Source: Treponema sp. (lineage in GTDB: Bacteria > Spirochaetota > Spirochaetia > Treponematales > Treponemataceae). From it: DNA of 64,000 nucleotides. Each line of letters begins with the position of its first letter. Within the stretch, counting starts at the first letter, position 1. Under the pieces are notes generated by a model that saw only the letters and a list, made by a program, of their open reading frames with translations, was not told the origin of the DNA and searched no databases. Of the stretch, positions 1 through 8,700 are shown piece after piece. A program made the position numbers and the translations under genes. The stretch is taken from the NCBI GenBank assembly GCA_017963165.1, contig JAGCTZ010000161.1, positions 5,881 to 69,880 on the forward strand. Direction: 5' to 3'.

Positions 1-312
1 AACGAAGTGCTTTCTTTGATTTTATGTTTTATTCTTATTTTTGTAGTTGTTTTCCTTATAATAAAAATAATTCAGGTAGTGTTGGAAAGAATATTTGGCG
101 GCGAAATTATGAAGGGCCTTGACCGTGCTTTAGGATTTTTCTTTGGCCTGGTAGAAGGTGTTCTTTTTGTTTTTGTTGTTTCCTTTATTCTTATAAATCA
201 GCCGTGGTTTGATTTTTCAAAGCTTTTTGAAGGAAGTCTTATAATACGCCTTTTGACTCCATTGCTTGATTATTCAGCAACTTCAATAAATCAAGTTCAG
301 GAATTTGTATAA
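1..312 (+). CDS. cvpA: CvpA family membrane protein, C-terminal part
   Basis: The reading frame is open from the first base of the window, so the 5' end is missing and the GTG at position 7 is not necessarily the start. About 103 residues are visible. They contain two strongly hydrophobic segments (near the first 20 residues and around residues 45-65), the short GLDRALGFFFGLVEG linker typical of the CvpA/colicin V production family, and a polar tail. CvpA proteins are small inner-membrane proteins of poorly defined role. The stop codon overlaps the start of the next gene (TAATG), so the two are translationally coupled. The cvpA to delta-prime to histidine kinase to sigma-54 regulator order recalls the T. 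pallidum chromosome, which supports the call. Confidence 0.75.
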   Translation, partial: NEVLSLILCFILIFVVVFLIIKIIQVVLERIFGGEIMKGLDRALGFFFGLVEGVLFVFVVSFILINQPWFDFSKLFEGSLIIRLLTPLLDYSATSINQVQEFV

Positions 313-1535
313 TGTTAGAAAATTTATTAGGACAACCGGCAGCAAAATCAATAATCTCTGATATAAAAAATAATAATTTTCCTGGCGCAGTTCTTTTTTC
401 GGGAAGTAGTGGAACCGGCAAACTTACTGCTGCTTTAGAAGTTGCACGCGCTCTTTCCTGCAATGGAGACGATAAACCTCACTGGCTTTGTGAATGCCCT
501 TCGTGTTTAAGACATAAGGCTTTGAATTGTTCAAACATTCTTCTTATGGGCCCGCGCGATTGTTCACTGGAAATTTCTGCTGCAAAGGATTCCTTTATAA
601 AATCATACCGTGATAATGACAGTCATTTAAAAGCAAGCAGATATCTTTTTTTGCGAAGTGTAAGAAAGCTCACCTTAAGATTTAGCAGTATTCTTTGGGA
701 AGGCGAAACTAATCTTTCTAAGCTTGCTCCTCTTATGGAAAAAATAAATGAAAATCTTGAATTAATTGATTTTCCGCGGGAGTTGCCGCCTTTTGACGAA
801 ACAGTAAAAATCTGCGGTGAACTGGAAGCCGATTCCCTTAAGCTTGAATCTGATTTTCTTTATGATTCTATTCCTGTAAATCAGGTAAGGAATATGGAGC
901 AGTGGGCCTGTATAAAAGCCGACGAAGGTAAAAAAACAATAATAATCGAAAATGCCGATAGAATGCAGACTTCGGTTAGAAATGCATTATTAAAAATTCT
1001 GGAAGAACCTCCAACTGATTGTGTTTTTATTCTTCTTACTACAAGACGAAATGCAATAATGCAGACAATTCTTTCGCGTGTAAGAACTTATACTTTTAAT
1101 GACCGTCCTTTGTCTGTTCAGCAGGATGTAATTAAAAGAGTTTTTCATAATGAATATTTTAACGGTGAACTAAACGAATATCTTCTTACATATCTGCCTG
1201 TTCCTGCTTCAAAAATGCGCGAACATGGAGCAGCCTTTTTTAAAAATCTTTTTCATGGAAAAATCCCGGATTGTGATGCAGTTGTAAAAGATTGCCAGCA
1301 GTTTGAACCAAGAATTGAATTAAAGATTTTCCTGAATGGTATTGCCGAATGTATAAGGCCTCTTATGAATACTCAAAAAGGCTGTGAAGCTTGTGCAGAG
1401 GTTGTTAAGGTTCTTCGCGAATGTTATGACAATGTAACAATGTATAATCAATCTGCAAAGGCTTCACTTGAGATTCTGCTGCGTGATTTAAGTAAGATTA
1501 ATGTTATGTACGAAAGGGTGTTCAACAGTCTATGA
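312..1535 (+). CDS. holB: DNA polymerase III delta-prime subunit (HolB-like)
   Basis: This encodes a 407-residue clamp-loader AAA+ protein. The N-terminus carries a P-loop-like GSSGTGKLT at residues 31-39, in which Leu follows the Lys; delta-prime subunits generally do not hydrolyse ATP, so a degenerate P-loop is expected. A zinc-binding cysteine cluster follows (Cys50, Cys60, Cys62, Cys65). Further on are the sensor-like ILEEPP segment and an LSRVR segment where clamp-loader subunits usually have SRC. It is longer than typical delta-prime proteins (about 330 residues), with an insertion between the zinc module and the IIIENADRM segment. The start overlaps the cvpA stop by one base and the stop overlaps the kinase start (ATGA), so this is a tightly packed operon. 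DnaX is less likely because the P-loop is degenerate and there is no long C-terminal tail. Confidence 0.85.
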   Translation: MLENLLGQPAAKSIISDIKNNNFPGAVLFSGSSGTGKLTAALEVARALSCNGDDKPHWLCECPSCLRHKALNCSNILLMGPRDCSLEISAAKDSFIKSYRDNDSHLKASRYLFLRSVRKLTLRFSSILWEGETNLSKLAPLMEKINENLELIDFPRELPPFDETVKICGELEADSLKLESDFLYDSIPVNQVRNMEQWACIKADEGKKTIIIENADRMQTSVRNALLKILEEPPTDCVFILLTTRRNAIMQTILSRVRTYTFNDRPLSVQQDVIKRVFHNEYFNGELNEYLLTYLPVPASKMREHGAAFFKNLFHGKIPDCDAVVKDCQQFEPRIELKIFLNGIAECIRPLMNTQKGCEACAEVVKVLRECYDNVTMYNQSAKASLEILLRDLSKINVMYERVFNSL

Positions 1536-2743
1536 GAGGTTACGTAAAAAGAGTTTCGCAAAAAGCATCTAAACTTTCTCATGAACAGCTCATCTCGCTG
1601 CTTGATGATATGGTAGCCGAAAATGAAAATCTGTATTCAATTCTTGAATCTATTTCTGCAGGACTCCTTATTGTCGATAATGATTTTTTTCTTTTGCAGT
1701 CAAATAAAATCGTAGAAAGCCGTCTTAATTTTTCTGTTTATCTTGATGACCCTAAAGCCGGAAGCTGTCCTATCTGGGAAATAATGGAAGATGAAGAAAT
1801 CGGTGAATATTTTAAAAAATGTGCTGAAAAAGAAATAACGAATACAACCGAAGATTTTACAATTATGACTAGTGGTGGTTCTGTACGTTTTATAACAATT
1901 ACAATGACTCCACTTGTTCATGGTGGTGAAGTAACAGGAAAAATAATTCTTGTTCGCGACGTAACCGAAAAGAAAAATCAGGAAGTTCTGCTTCATCGTA
2001 TGGAAAATATGGCCAATCTTACAAATCTTGCTGCAGGTATGGCCCACGAAATTAAAAATCCTCTTGGAGCAATTTCTATTCATATTCAGCTTGTTACAAA
2101 GGCACTTGAAAAAGCCCGCGAAAATAATGATATTCTTCCGGCAAGAAAATTTGTAGAAGATCATATTGATGTTGTTAATGATGAAATTGCCCATCTTAAT
2201 AAATTGATTATGGATTTTCTTTTTGCTGTTCGTCCTGTTAATGCAGCCTTACAGCTTAAAAAACCTTCTGCGATTATTCAAAATGTTGCCGATTTTCTTA
2301 CTCCAGAATTTCATGATAATGATATAAGTGTAAAAGTAATTATAAAGGATACAGAAAGCAGGCTTTTAGTTGATGAAAAGCTTTTGCGTGATGTTTTACT
2401 TAATCTTGCACAGAATGCCCTTGCTGCAATTAAAACAAAAAAGGAAAACTCAAAGGCTGATTATCAGGGAGAATTTACAATAGAATGTGCTTCTGCTGAT
2501 AATAAGTATTATATTGTGGTTAGTGATAACGGCTGCGGTATGAAAGAAGAAACAGTCGCAAAAATATTCGAACCATATTTTACAACAAAAGCAAATGGTA
2601 CCGGACTTGGTATGACCATGGTTTATAAAATTGTTAAAGAATTTTCGGGTGATATTCAGGTAAAATCCGAAGAAGGCAAAGGAACTGTTTTTACAATGGT
2701 ATTCCCTCTGCAACAGGACGGAAAATTAGCAATTGGAAATTAG
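1532..2743 (+). CDS. PAS-domain cytosolic sensor histidine kinase (NtrB/AtoS-like)
   Basis: This 403-residue protein has no membrane segment, so it should sense a cytosolic signal. A PAS-like domain spans roughly residues 30-145 and ends in the typical VRDVTEKK motif. The dimerisation/phosphoacceptor helix carries HEIKNP with His172. The ATPase domain shows an N-box (LNLAQNALAAI), a G1 box (DNGCGM) and a G2 box (GTGLGM). The architecture is that of NtrB-type kinases that pair with sigma-54 activators, and such a regulator follows 79 bases downstream. The start overlaps the delta-prime stop (ATGA). The signal is unknown. Confidence 0.9.
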   Translation: MRGYVKRVSQKASKLSHEQLISLLDDMVAENENLYSILESISAGLLIVDNDFFLLQSNKIVESRLNFSVYLDDPKAGSCPIWEIMEDEEIGEYFKKCAEKEITNTTEDFTIMTSGGSVRFITITMTPLVHGGEVTGKIILVRDVTEKKNQEVLLHRMENMANLTNLAAGMAHEIKNPLGAISIHIQLVTKALEKARENNDILPARKFVEDHIDVVNDEIAHLNKLIMDFLFAVRPVNAALQLKKPSAIIQNVADFLTPEFHDNDISVKVIIKDTESRLLVDEKLLRDVLLNLAQNALAAIKTKKENSKADYQGEFTIECASADNKYYIVVSDNGCGMKEETVAKIFEPYFTTKANGTGLGMTMVYKIVKEFSGDIQVKSEEGKGTVFTMVFPLQQDGKLAIGN

Positions 2744-2765
2744 AAATTAGAAATGGAGACCTTGT

Positions 2766-2790
2766 GGTCCCTGAGCTGGTCGAAGGGGGC
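2766..2790 (+). repeat. Dispersed palindromic repeat, family A, copy 1
   Basis: The copy reads GGTCCCTGAGC, a short spacer, then GTCGAAGGGGG. The two halves form an imperfect hairpin. It sits between the kinase and its response regulator. Related copies lie near 9427, 11098, 11141, 11711, 11769, 14993, 15580 and 24142. Confidence 0.8.
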
Positions 2791-2822
2791 AAAGGGATCG
2801 AAGGTGCATAAAGAGGCATTAT

Positions 2823-4163
2823 ATGTTTACAATATTAACAATAGATGACGAAGAAAACATACGCAATGGACTTGCCGATAATTTTGAACTGGAAGGTTAT
2901 AATGTAGAAAAAGCTGCAAACGGAAAAGAAGGTCTTGCCAAAATTGCTGCTGGTGGAATTGATCTTGTAATTACAGATCTTCGCATGGATGGAATTAGCG
3001 GCGAAGAAGTTGTCAGACATGTTACTACAGAAAATCCTGGAATTCCTATTATTGTTCTTACAGGGCACGGAAGTATAGAAGATGCAACTGCTGCAATTAA
3101 AGCCGGAGCCTACGATTTTCTAACAAAGCCGCTCGATCTTGATCACTTAAATTTAATTGTAAAAAATGCGCTTAAAGGCCGCGAACAGCAAAAAATAATT
3201 ACAGAACTTCAGGAAAAAATCCGTTCCGGTGGTGAATCTGCCACCGATATGATTGGCAAAAGTGCAGAACTCAATAAAGTTAAAACTCTTATTGCAAAAT
3301 CTGCTCCTTCAAAAGCTAATATTCTTATTACCGGAGAAAGTGGTGTAGGTAAAGAACTTGTTGCTAAATCTATCCATGAACTTTCTCCTCGCAAGGATAA
3401 GCCTTTCGTAATTGTCCATTGTGCTGCGCTTTCGGAAACTCTGCTCGAAAGTGAATTATTTGGTTACGAAAAAGGTGCTTTTACAGGTGCCGATTCCCAG
3501 CATAAAGGACGTTTCGAAATTGCAGACGGCGGAACAATTTTTCTTGATGAAATTGGCGAAATAAATCCTGCAACACAGGTAAAACTTCTTCGCGTCATTC
3601 AGGAAAAATCCTTTGAACGTGTAGGCGGAACTCAATCAATAAATGTTGATGTTCGTATTGTTGCTGCCACAAACCGTAATCTTGAAGAAGAAGTAAAAAA
3701 CGGAAAATTCCGCGAGGATTTATTTTATCGTCTTAATGTCGTACGCATTCCTATGCCGCCATTACGTGAACGAAAGGATGATATTCCGCTTTTACTTCAT
3801 GCGTTTTTACGTGAATTTAATATTGAAAATGAAAAAAATATTTTAGGTTTTGATAATCGTGCCAAAGCAGCCATTTTAAAATACAGCTGGCCGGGAAATA
3901 TCCGTGAACTAAAAAACTGTGTAGAAAGTGCTGTTGTAATGTGTACTGGTGATGAAATTAAAATAGAAGATCTTCCTGCATCTGTGCGCGAAAAGGGTGA
4001 AGAAAAAGTAATAAATATTCCTGTAGGTATGAAGCTTGATGATGCCGAACTACTGATTATTCAGGAAAATCTGGCTTTTTGCAATGGTAACAAAACAAAA
4101 TGTGCAGAGTTGCTTGGAATTGGTCGCAAAACCTTACACAGAAAATTGGGCGTGGAAGAATAA
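2823..4163 (+). CDS. Sigma-54-dependent response regulator (NtrC/AtoC family)
   Basis: This 446-residue transcription activator has three domains. The receiver (residues 1-120) has the acidic pair D8/D9, phosphoacceptor D52 and conserved Lys100. The AAA+ domain has Walker A GESGVGKE (169-176) and the sigma-54-contacting loop GAFTGA (216-221), followed by a Walker B-like FLDEIGE. The C-terminal Fis-type helix-turn-helix ends in AELLGIGRKTLHRKL. The upstream kinase is the likely partner. It should turn on sigma-54 promoters when phosphorylated; I found no convincing -24/-12 site in this window and rpoN is not here. The ATG at 2823 follows an AAGAGG ribosome site. Confidence 0.95.
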   Translation: MFTILTIDDEENIRNGLADNFELEGYNVEKAANGKEGLAKIAAGGIDLVITDLRMDGISGEEVVRHVTTENPGIPIIVLTGHGSIEDATAAIKAGAYDFLTKPLDLDHLNLIVKNALKGREQQKIITELQEKIRSGGESATDMIGKSAELNKVKTLIAKSAPSKANILITGESGVGKELVAKSIHELSPRKDKPFVIVHCAALSETLLESELFGYEKGAFTGADSQHKGRFEIADGGTIFLDEIGEINPATQVKLLRVIQEKSFERVGGTQSINVDVRIVAATNRNLEEEVKNGKFREDLFYRLNVVRIPMPPLRERKDDIPLLLHAFLREFNIENEKNILGFDNRAKAAILKYSWPGNIRELKNCVESAVVMCTGDEIKIEDLPASVREKGEEKVINIPVGMKLDDAELLIIQENLAFCNGNKTKCAELLGIGRKTLHRKLGVEE

Positions 4164-4164
4164 A

Positions 4165-4195
4165 AAATGGACCTTGCAGAAAATCCGCAAGGCCC
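4165..4195 (-). terminator. Probable terminator of glgC
   Basis: On the minus strand a stem (CCTTGC at 4172-4177 pairing with GCAAGG at 4187-4192, nine-base loop) is followed by a T-rich run that reaches into the stop codon of the convergent regulator gene. Confidence 0.55.
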
Positions 4196-4235
4196 AATGA
4201 AAAAAAAAGAAAAAAAATCAGTGAAGGGTAGACTT

Positions 4236-5531
4236 TTAGATAACCGTTCCCGAAGGAATTACAGCACCCTTACGAATAACGATGATTCCGTCGGCACTAT
4301 AGAATGAGCCGTGGTCTCCGTCTTCGTACTTCTTACCACTTACACCAATCTGACAATTGTCGCCGATTCGTGCGTTTTTGTCGATGATAGTATTTGCAAT
4401 CCTGCAGTTTTTACCAATGCCGGTAACAGGTTTTCCCTTGGCAATGTAATCTGCCTTTTCATCATCGTCATCGTAGTAATCGGCACCCATCATAATAACA
4501 CCGTCCAGCTCAGTTCCTTTCTCAATAATAGAGCGTACACCAATTACAGATTTGTTTAATTTACAGTCTGTAATGATACAACCCTCGGAAGTAAGTGAGC
4601 TTGTAATATCAGCCTTGTTGATTTTAGAAGGCGGAAGATTACGCATGTGTGTATATATTGGTGAATTGTTTGCATAAAAATCGAAAGCAGGAGAAAGCTC
4701 TGTAAGCTGAATGTTAGCCTCGTAGAAGCTTCTGATTGTTCCGATATCTTCCCAATAGCCGTCGAAAACATAAGAATAGATTTTCTTCTTGCCGATTGCA
4801 AGTGGAAGGATTTCCTTTCCAAAGTCTGTGTACTTTTCGTTTTCGCCCAAAAGACATTCTTCCATTGTGTTTGCGTTGAAGATATAAATACCCATAGAAG
4901 CAAGATATTCCTTTTCTGGAGGAAGTGCTCCACGTGCTTCTGCAGGAATCTTCCAGGCATCAATGTTCATGTCTGGCTTTGGTTTTTCCATAAACTCTTT
5001 AACGCGGCTCTTTTCATCAATTTTCATGATTCCAAAGCCAGATGCGTCCTTGCGGTTTACGGCTGTAGTTGCAATTGTAATTTCGGCACCAGATTTAATG
5101 TGTGCGTCCATAAAGGCACGCAAGTCCATCTTATAAAGCTGGTCACCCGAAAGAATTACATAATGTGTTGGTTTTTGTGTCTTAAAATGGATGAAGTTTT
5201 TTCGAACAGCATCGGCAGTTCCTTCATACCAGCCTGAATGCTCAAGTGTCTGTTCTGCTGCAAGAATTTCTACGAAACCACCAGAGAAGCGGTCAAAATT
5301 GTAGGAATTAGAAATGTGCAGGTGAAGTGAAGCAGAGTTGAACTGTGTCAAAAGATATATCTTCTTGTAACCGGAATTGATACAGTTAGAAAGCGGAATA
5401 TCAACGATTCTGTATTTACCACCAAAAGAAACAGCCGGTTTAGAGCGTTCCTTTGTAAGTGGATAAAGACGAGTACCTTTTCCTCCTCCTAAAATCAATG
5501 CCAGAACTCTTGGTTCATCAGATTTTGCCAT
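4236..5531 (-). CDS. glgC: Glucose-1-phosphate adenylyltransferase
   Basis: This 431-residue enzyme makes ADP-glucose from glucose-1-phosphate and ATP, the committed step of glycogen synthesis. The N-terminal nucleotidyltransferase signature ALILGGGKGTRLYPLT is present, followed by KPAVSFGGKYRIVD and SGDQLYKMD. The C-terminal part is a left-handed beta-helix with hexapeptide-type repeats (GKNCRIANTIID, NARIGDNCQIG). Length fits the bacterial family. It is monocistronic and divergent from the large lipoprotein gene. A promoter is visible upstream (5570-5598) and the start follows a CAGGAG ribosome site about 12 bases away. Confidence 0.95.
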   Translation of the reverse strand: MAKSDEPRVLALILGGGKGTRLYPLTKERSKPAVSFGGKYRIVDIPLSNCINSGYKKIYLLTQFNSASLHLHISNSYNFDRFSGGFVEILAAEQTLEHSGWYEGTADAVRKNFIHFKTQKPTHYVILSGDQLYKMDLRAFMDAHIKSGAEITIATTAVNRKDASGFGIMKIDEKSRVKEFMEKPKPDMNIDAWKIPAEARGALPPEKEYLASMGIYIFNANTMEECLLGENEKYTDFGKEILPLAIGKKKIYSYVFDGYWEDIGTIRSFYEANIQLTELSPAFDFYANNSPIYTHMRNLPPSKINKADITSSLTSEGCIITDCKLNKSVIGVRSIIEKGTELDGVIMMGADYYDDDDEKADYIAKGKPVTGIGKNCRIANTIIDKNARIGDNCQIGVSGKKYEDGDHGSFYSADGIIVIRKGAVIPSGTVI

Positions 5532-5569
5532 ATATATTTTATCTCCTGTGTTTTTCAGATGTATCTTTA

Positions 5570-5598
5570 ATTATAAGGCCGAAATATGGATTTTGCAA
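5570..5598 (-). promoter_or_regulatory. Promoter for glgC
   Basis: On the minus strand TTGCAA (5598-5593) is separated by 17 bases from a perfect TATAAT (5575-5570). The expected transcript begins about 30 bases upstream of the glgC start. Confidence 0.65.
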
Positions 5599-5608
5599 AT
5601 AAAAAAAT

Positions 5609-5680
5609 GTCATTACGAGCAAAGTAACGTCATATTGCGAGGAGCGAAGCGACGTGGCAATCCACGACGTGGCAATCCAG
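5609..5680. repeat. Dispersed repeat, family B (ATTGCGAGGAGCGAAGCGAC type)
   Basis: The core at 5633-5664 contains ATTGCGAGGAGCGAAGCGAC followed by GTGGCAATCC, a sequence type found as intergenic repeats in many unrelated bacterial genomes. A degenerate partial copy (GTCATTACGAGCAAAGTAACG) precedes it at 5610-5630. A 15-base piece beginning CGACGTGGCAAT is duplicated in tandem (5650-5664 and 5665-5679). It ends ten bases before the -35 box of the lipoprotein promoter. Confidence 0.7.
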
Positions 5681-5689
5681 AAATAAAAT

Positions 5690-5719
5690 TTGACAGACAA
5701 GGTAGGGGGGGGGTAATAT
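5690..5719 (+). promoter_or_regulatory. Probable phase-variable promoter with G9 tract in the spacer
   Basis: A perfect -35 box TTGACA (5690-5695) is followed by an 18-base spacer and a -10 box TAATAT (5714-5719). The last nine spacer bases (5705-5713) are all G. Slippage of this tract would change the -35/-10 distance one base at a time; eight G would give the 17-base optimum. The start codon is at 5752 behind GGAGG (5741-5745). This is the same layout as known poly-G/poly-C switch promoters of surface protein genes. Confidence 0.75.
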
Positions 5720-5751
5720 AGAAGAAAATACTCAAAAATTGGAGGATTCTA

Positions 5752-8700
5752 ATGAAACTTAAAAAATCACTTCGTATTTTGTTAATTGGCTTTTCATTGG
5801 TAATGTCAATGATGCTTGTTTCTTGTCCTGAACTAAATAATGTTACAGATGATGAGTTGGGTGTTATTACTGATCAAAAAACTGGAGTAAAATTTAAAAA
5901 CACTCTAGAAGGAATTGAAATTTCCTGGTCAAATCTTCCTGCCGAAGCCAATAATATTACTATTAGATGTTATAGCTCTGGTTCAAAATTGGGAACATAT
6001 ACTTTATTTGAAATTTGGGATTTATCAACAGTAACTTCTGTAAAAGATAAATATGTTGCTGTTGGTAACGAATATGAATACTACATTGAAGTTCGAGCCA
6101 AAAATGGAAGCTGGATTACTTCAAGTGATGGATGGATTAAAATTAAACCACTTGGAGGTAAAGGAGAACTTGATTCTACAGTAGCTGCAAATAATGATGG
6201 AATTCGTTTAACAAAAACTGCTACTGCAAAGAATTCAAAATTTTCATTTGCAAGAACAGGTTATCCTAACAGTTCCGATTATTCTATAAACAAAAATGGA
6301 AATCTTGATTTTACAGATAAATATGTAGAAGGTAATAAAGAATACACATATAGAATTTGTGAACAAATTGGTTCAACAGGATATTGGAGTAATGGAAAGA
6401 GAGTTGAGTGTGATGCTGTAGTAGAATATCCTAGATATAAAGAAAAAACTGTAACTGCAAAAGGTGGTTCTGGTAATATATATTTTACACAAATACCCGA
6501 AGTTACACATTTAGTAGACAAAAATCGTGTTGAATTGACAACCGATCCTGTTTTTTCTGTTACACCAAACAGTTGGAATTTTACAGCCTATTATGAAAAA
6601 GAAAACTGGGGAATAACAAATGTATATGAAACTTTATCATCAAATAAAAAAAGTGGATCTATCTTCTCATCAGACCCAGAAGGCGAATACAAATTACGGG
6701 ATTGTCGTATAACATTATCTTTTGATGATTATACCGTTTCTTATAGTGAATCTAATTCCAGCAATCCTGAAGCACTGAAAAAGCTTCCTCAAACAATTAT
6801 AATTTCCAACGAAAATAACTTCCGTCTTGTAGCAACTCCAACTGATGAAGGAATTAAGCTTGAATGGAAAAATCTTCCAGAAGGCACAACAATGCTTAGA
6901 ATCCGAGATGATGATTGGGAAGATTTATTTAAAATATACGATTTAACTAATATAACCTCAGTTATAGATAAAAATGTTACCAAAGGAAAAAACTACACAT
7001 ATAGTCTAGAAGCTAGAAAAATTACCGATCATGGTGATTCTTCATTAGATAGTAGTTCGAGAATAAATGTTACAGCAACAGGCGGTTCTGGCGAAAACAA
7101 ATTTAACTTACAGGCAACTGCCGATGGTATAAAGGTTACTGGTACAAAAGCTTCAGGAGCTTCTGAATTGGTAATACTTAAATCTCTTCCTGATAGTAAC
7201 AATACTGACAAAATATATCTTAATGATGAAAATCAAAACTTTGATTTTACAGATAAGCTCGTAGCTACTGGAAAAGAGTATACTTATTCTGTGAAGGCAA
7301 CTGTAGGAAAAGAAGGCCATTGGGGTAATAAAGGTTTTACTGATTACGATGATTTAGTTGAATATCCTCGTTACGAGAAGAAACAAATAACTGCAACAGG
7401 CGGTTCCGGAGCTATTAAAATTACAAATAAGCCGTCACTAACTTTCAATACATCAGATTATTCAATTACTTTCTCAACGGCTCCAGAGTTATCCTCTCAA
7501 GCAAAATCTTATAGATTAAGTTTTGAATATGAAAGAGAGAATTGGGGCTGGACAGGGTTATACGAGTATGATTCAAATATTAAAAATTTAAAACCTAGTC
7601 TTTATAATCACATAATAAATGAGCCTGCTGAATGGAACTTTAAAGGTTATTGGATTAATGCAAGCTTTGATTCATTCAGGTATGAGCATTGGGAAGAGAG
7701 TACAGATGATTTTTCAGCATTCCCTGCAAAATTAAATGTTACAGAACAGGCTAAGCCAACTGTTACTGCCACTGCTACTGACAAAGGTATAAAACTCCAA
7801 TGGGAAAATGTACCTCAAAATGCTCTGGAAATTGCAGTACGTTTTAAAAATAAAAATAAAAATACTACATTACATTATAACATGGATGATAAATCAAAAA
7901 CCGAAGTTGAAGAAACTTTAGTTGATAAATCTACAGAGTACGAATGTTATATTGAAATATATACAAATAATAGATGGGTTAAAAGTAATACAGTTACCGT
8001 AAAAACAAAAGATAATGCTGGCGAAGGAGAACCAAAACTAAAAAATAAACCTGCAGCAACTTTTGATAATAAAAGTACTGTAACTTTTTCTGTCCTCCCG
8101 GAAATCGAAATACCTGATAGATATAAAAGGTGTCTGATAGACTTTAATTATATGAATAAGGAAAAGGGAATTGGAACATCATTGTATTATCATTATATGG
8201 ACGATCAAAATCTTAAAAAAACTATAGGAAATGAAGAGTTTGGAACCTGGGCTTTAGAAGATTATTGCATTCGTTTTAGAATTACTGATTCCGGTAATGA
8301 ACATTTTTACTCTGATTCAAATTTGTCAAAAATTCCAAATGTTCCACAAACTATTGTTCTGTCCGAAGAAAATCGATTCAGCCTAACAGCAACTCCAACA
8401 GACGAAGGAATAAAGCTTGAATGGAGAAATCTTCCGGAAGAAACTACAAGTCTTGAAATCCATGATAAGGATCAGAGAATTTTATTTAAAATAAACGATT
8501 TAACTAAAATAACCTCAGTTGTAGATAAAAATGTTACCAAAGGAAAAAAATACTCATATCGTCTTGAAGCTAGAAATGTTACAGATTATGGTAGTTCCTG
8601 GTTGGCTGATTCTTCAAGCGTAGAAGTTACTGCTACAGGAGGAACTGGAGAAAAACAAATAACATTGCAAGCAACTAAAGAAGGTATAAAACTTTCTTGT

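Noticed and set aside
312..1535. Degenerate P-loop of the clamp-loader protein as a sign of a broken gene
   Set aside because: Delta-prime subunits normally lack ATPase function, and the frame is intact with a complete zinc module.
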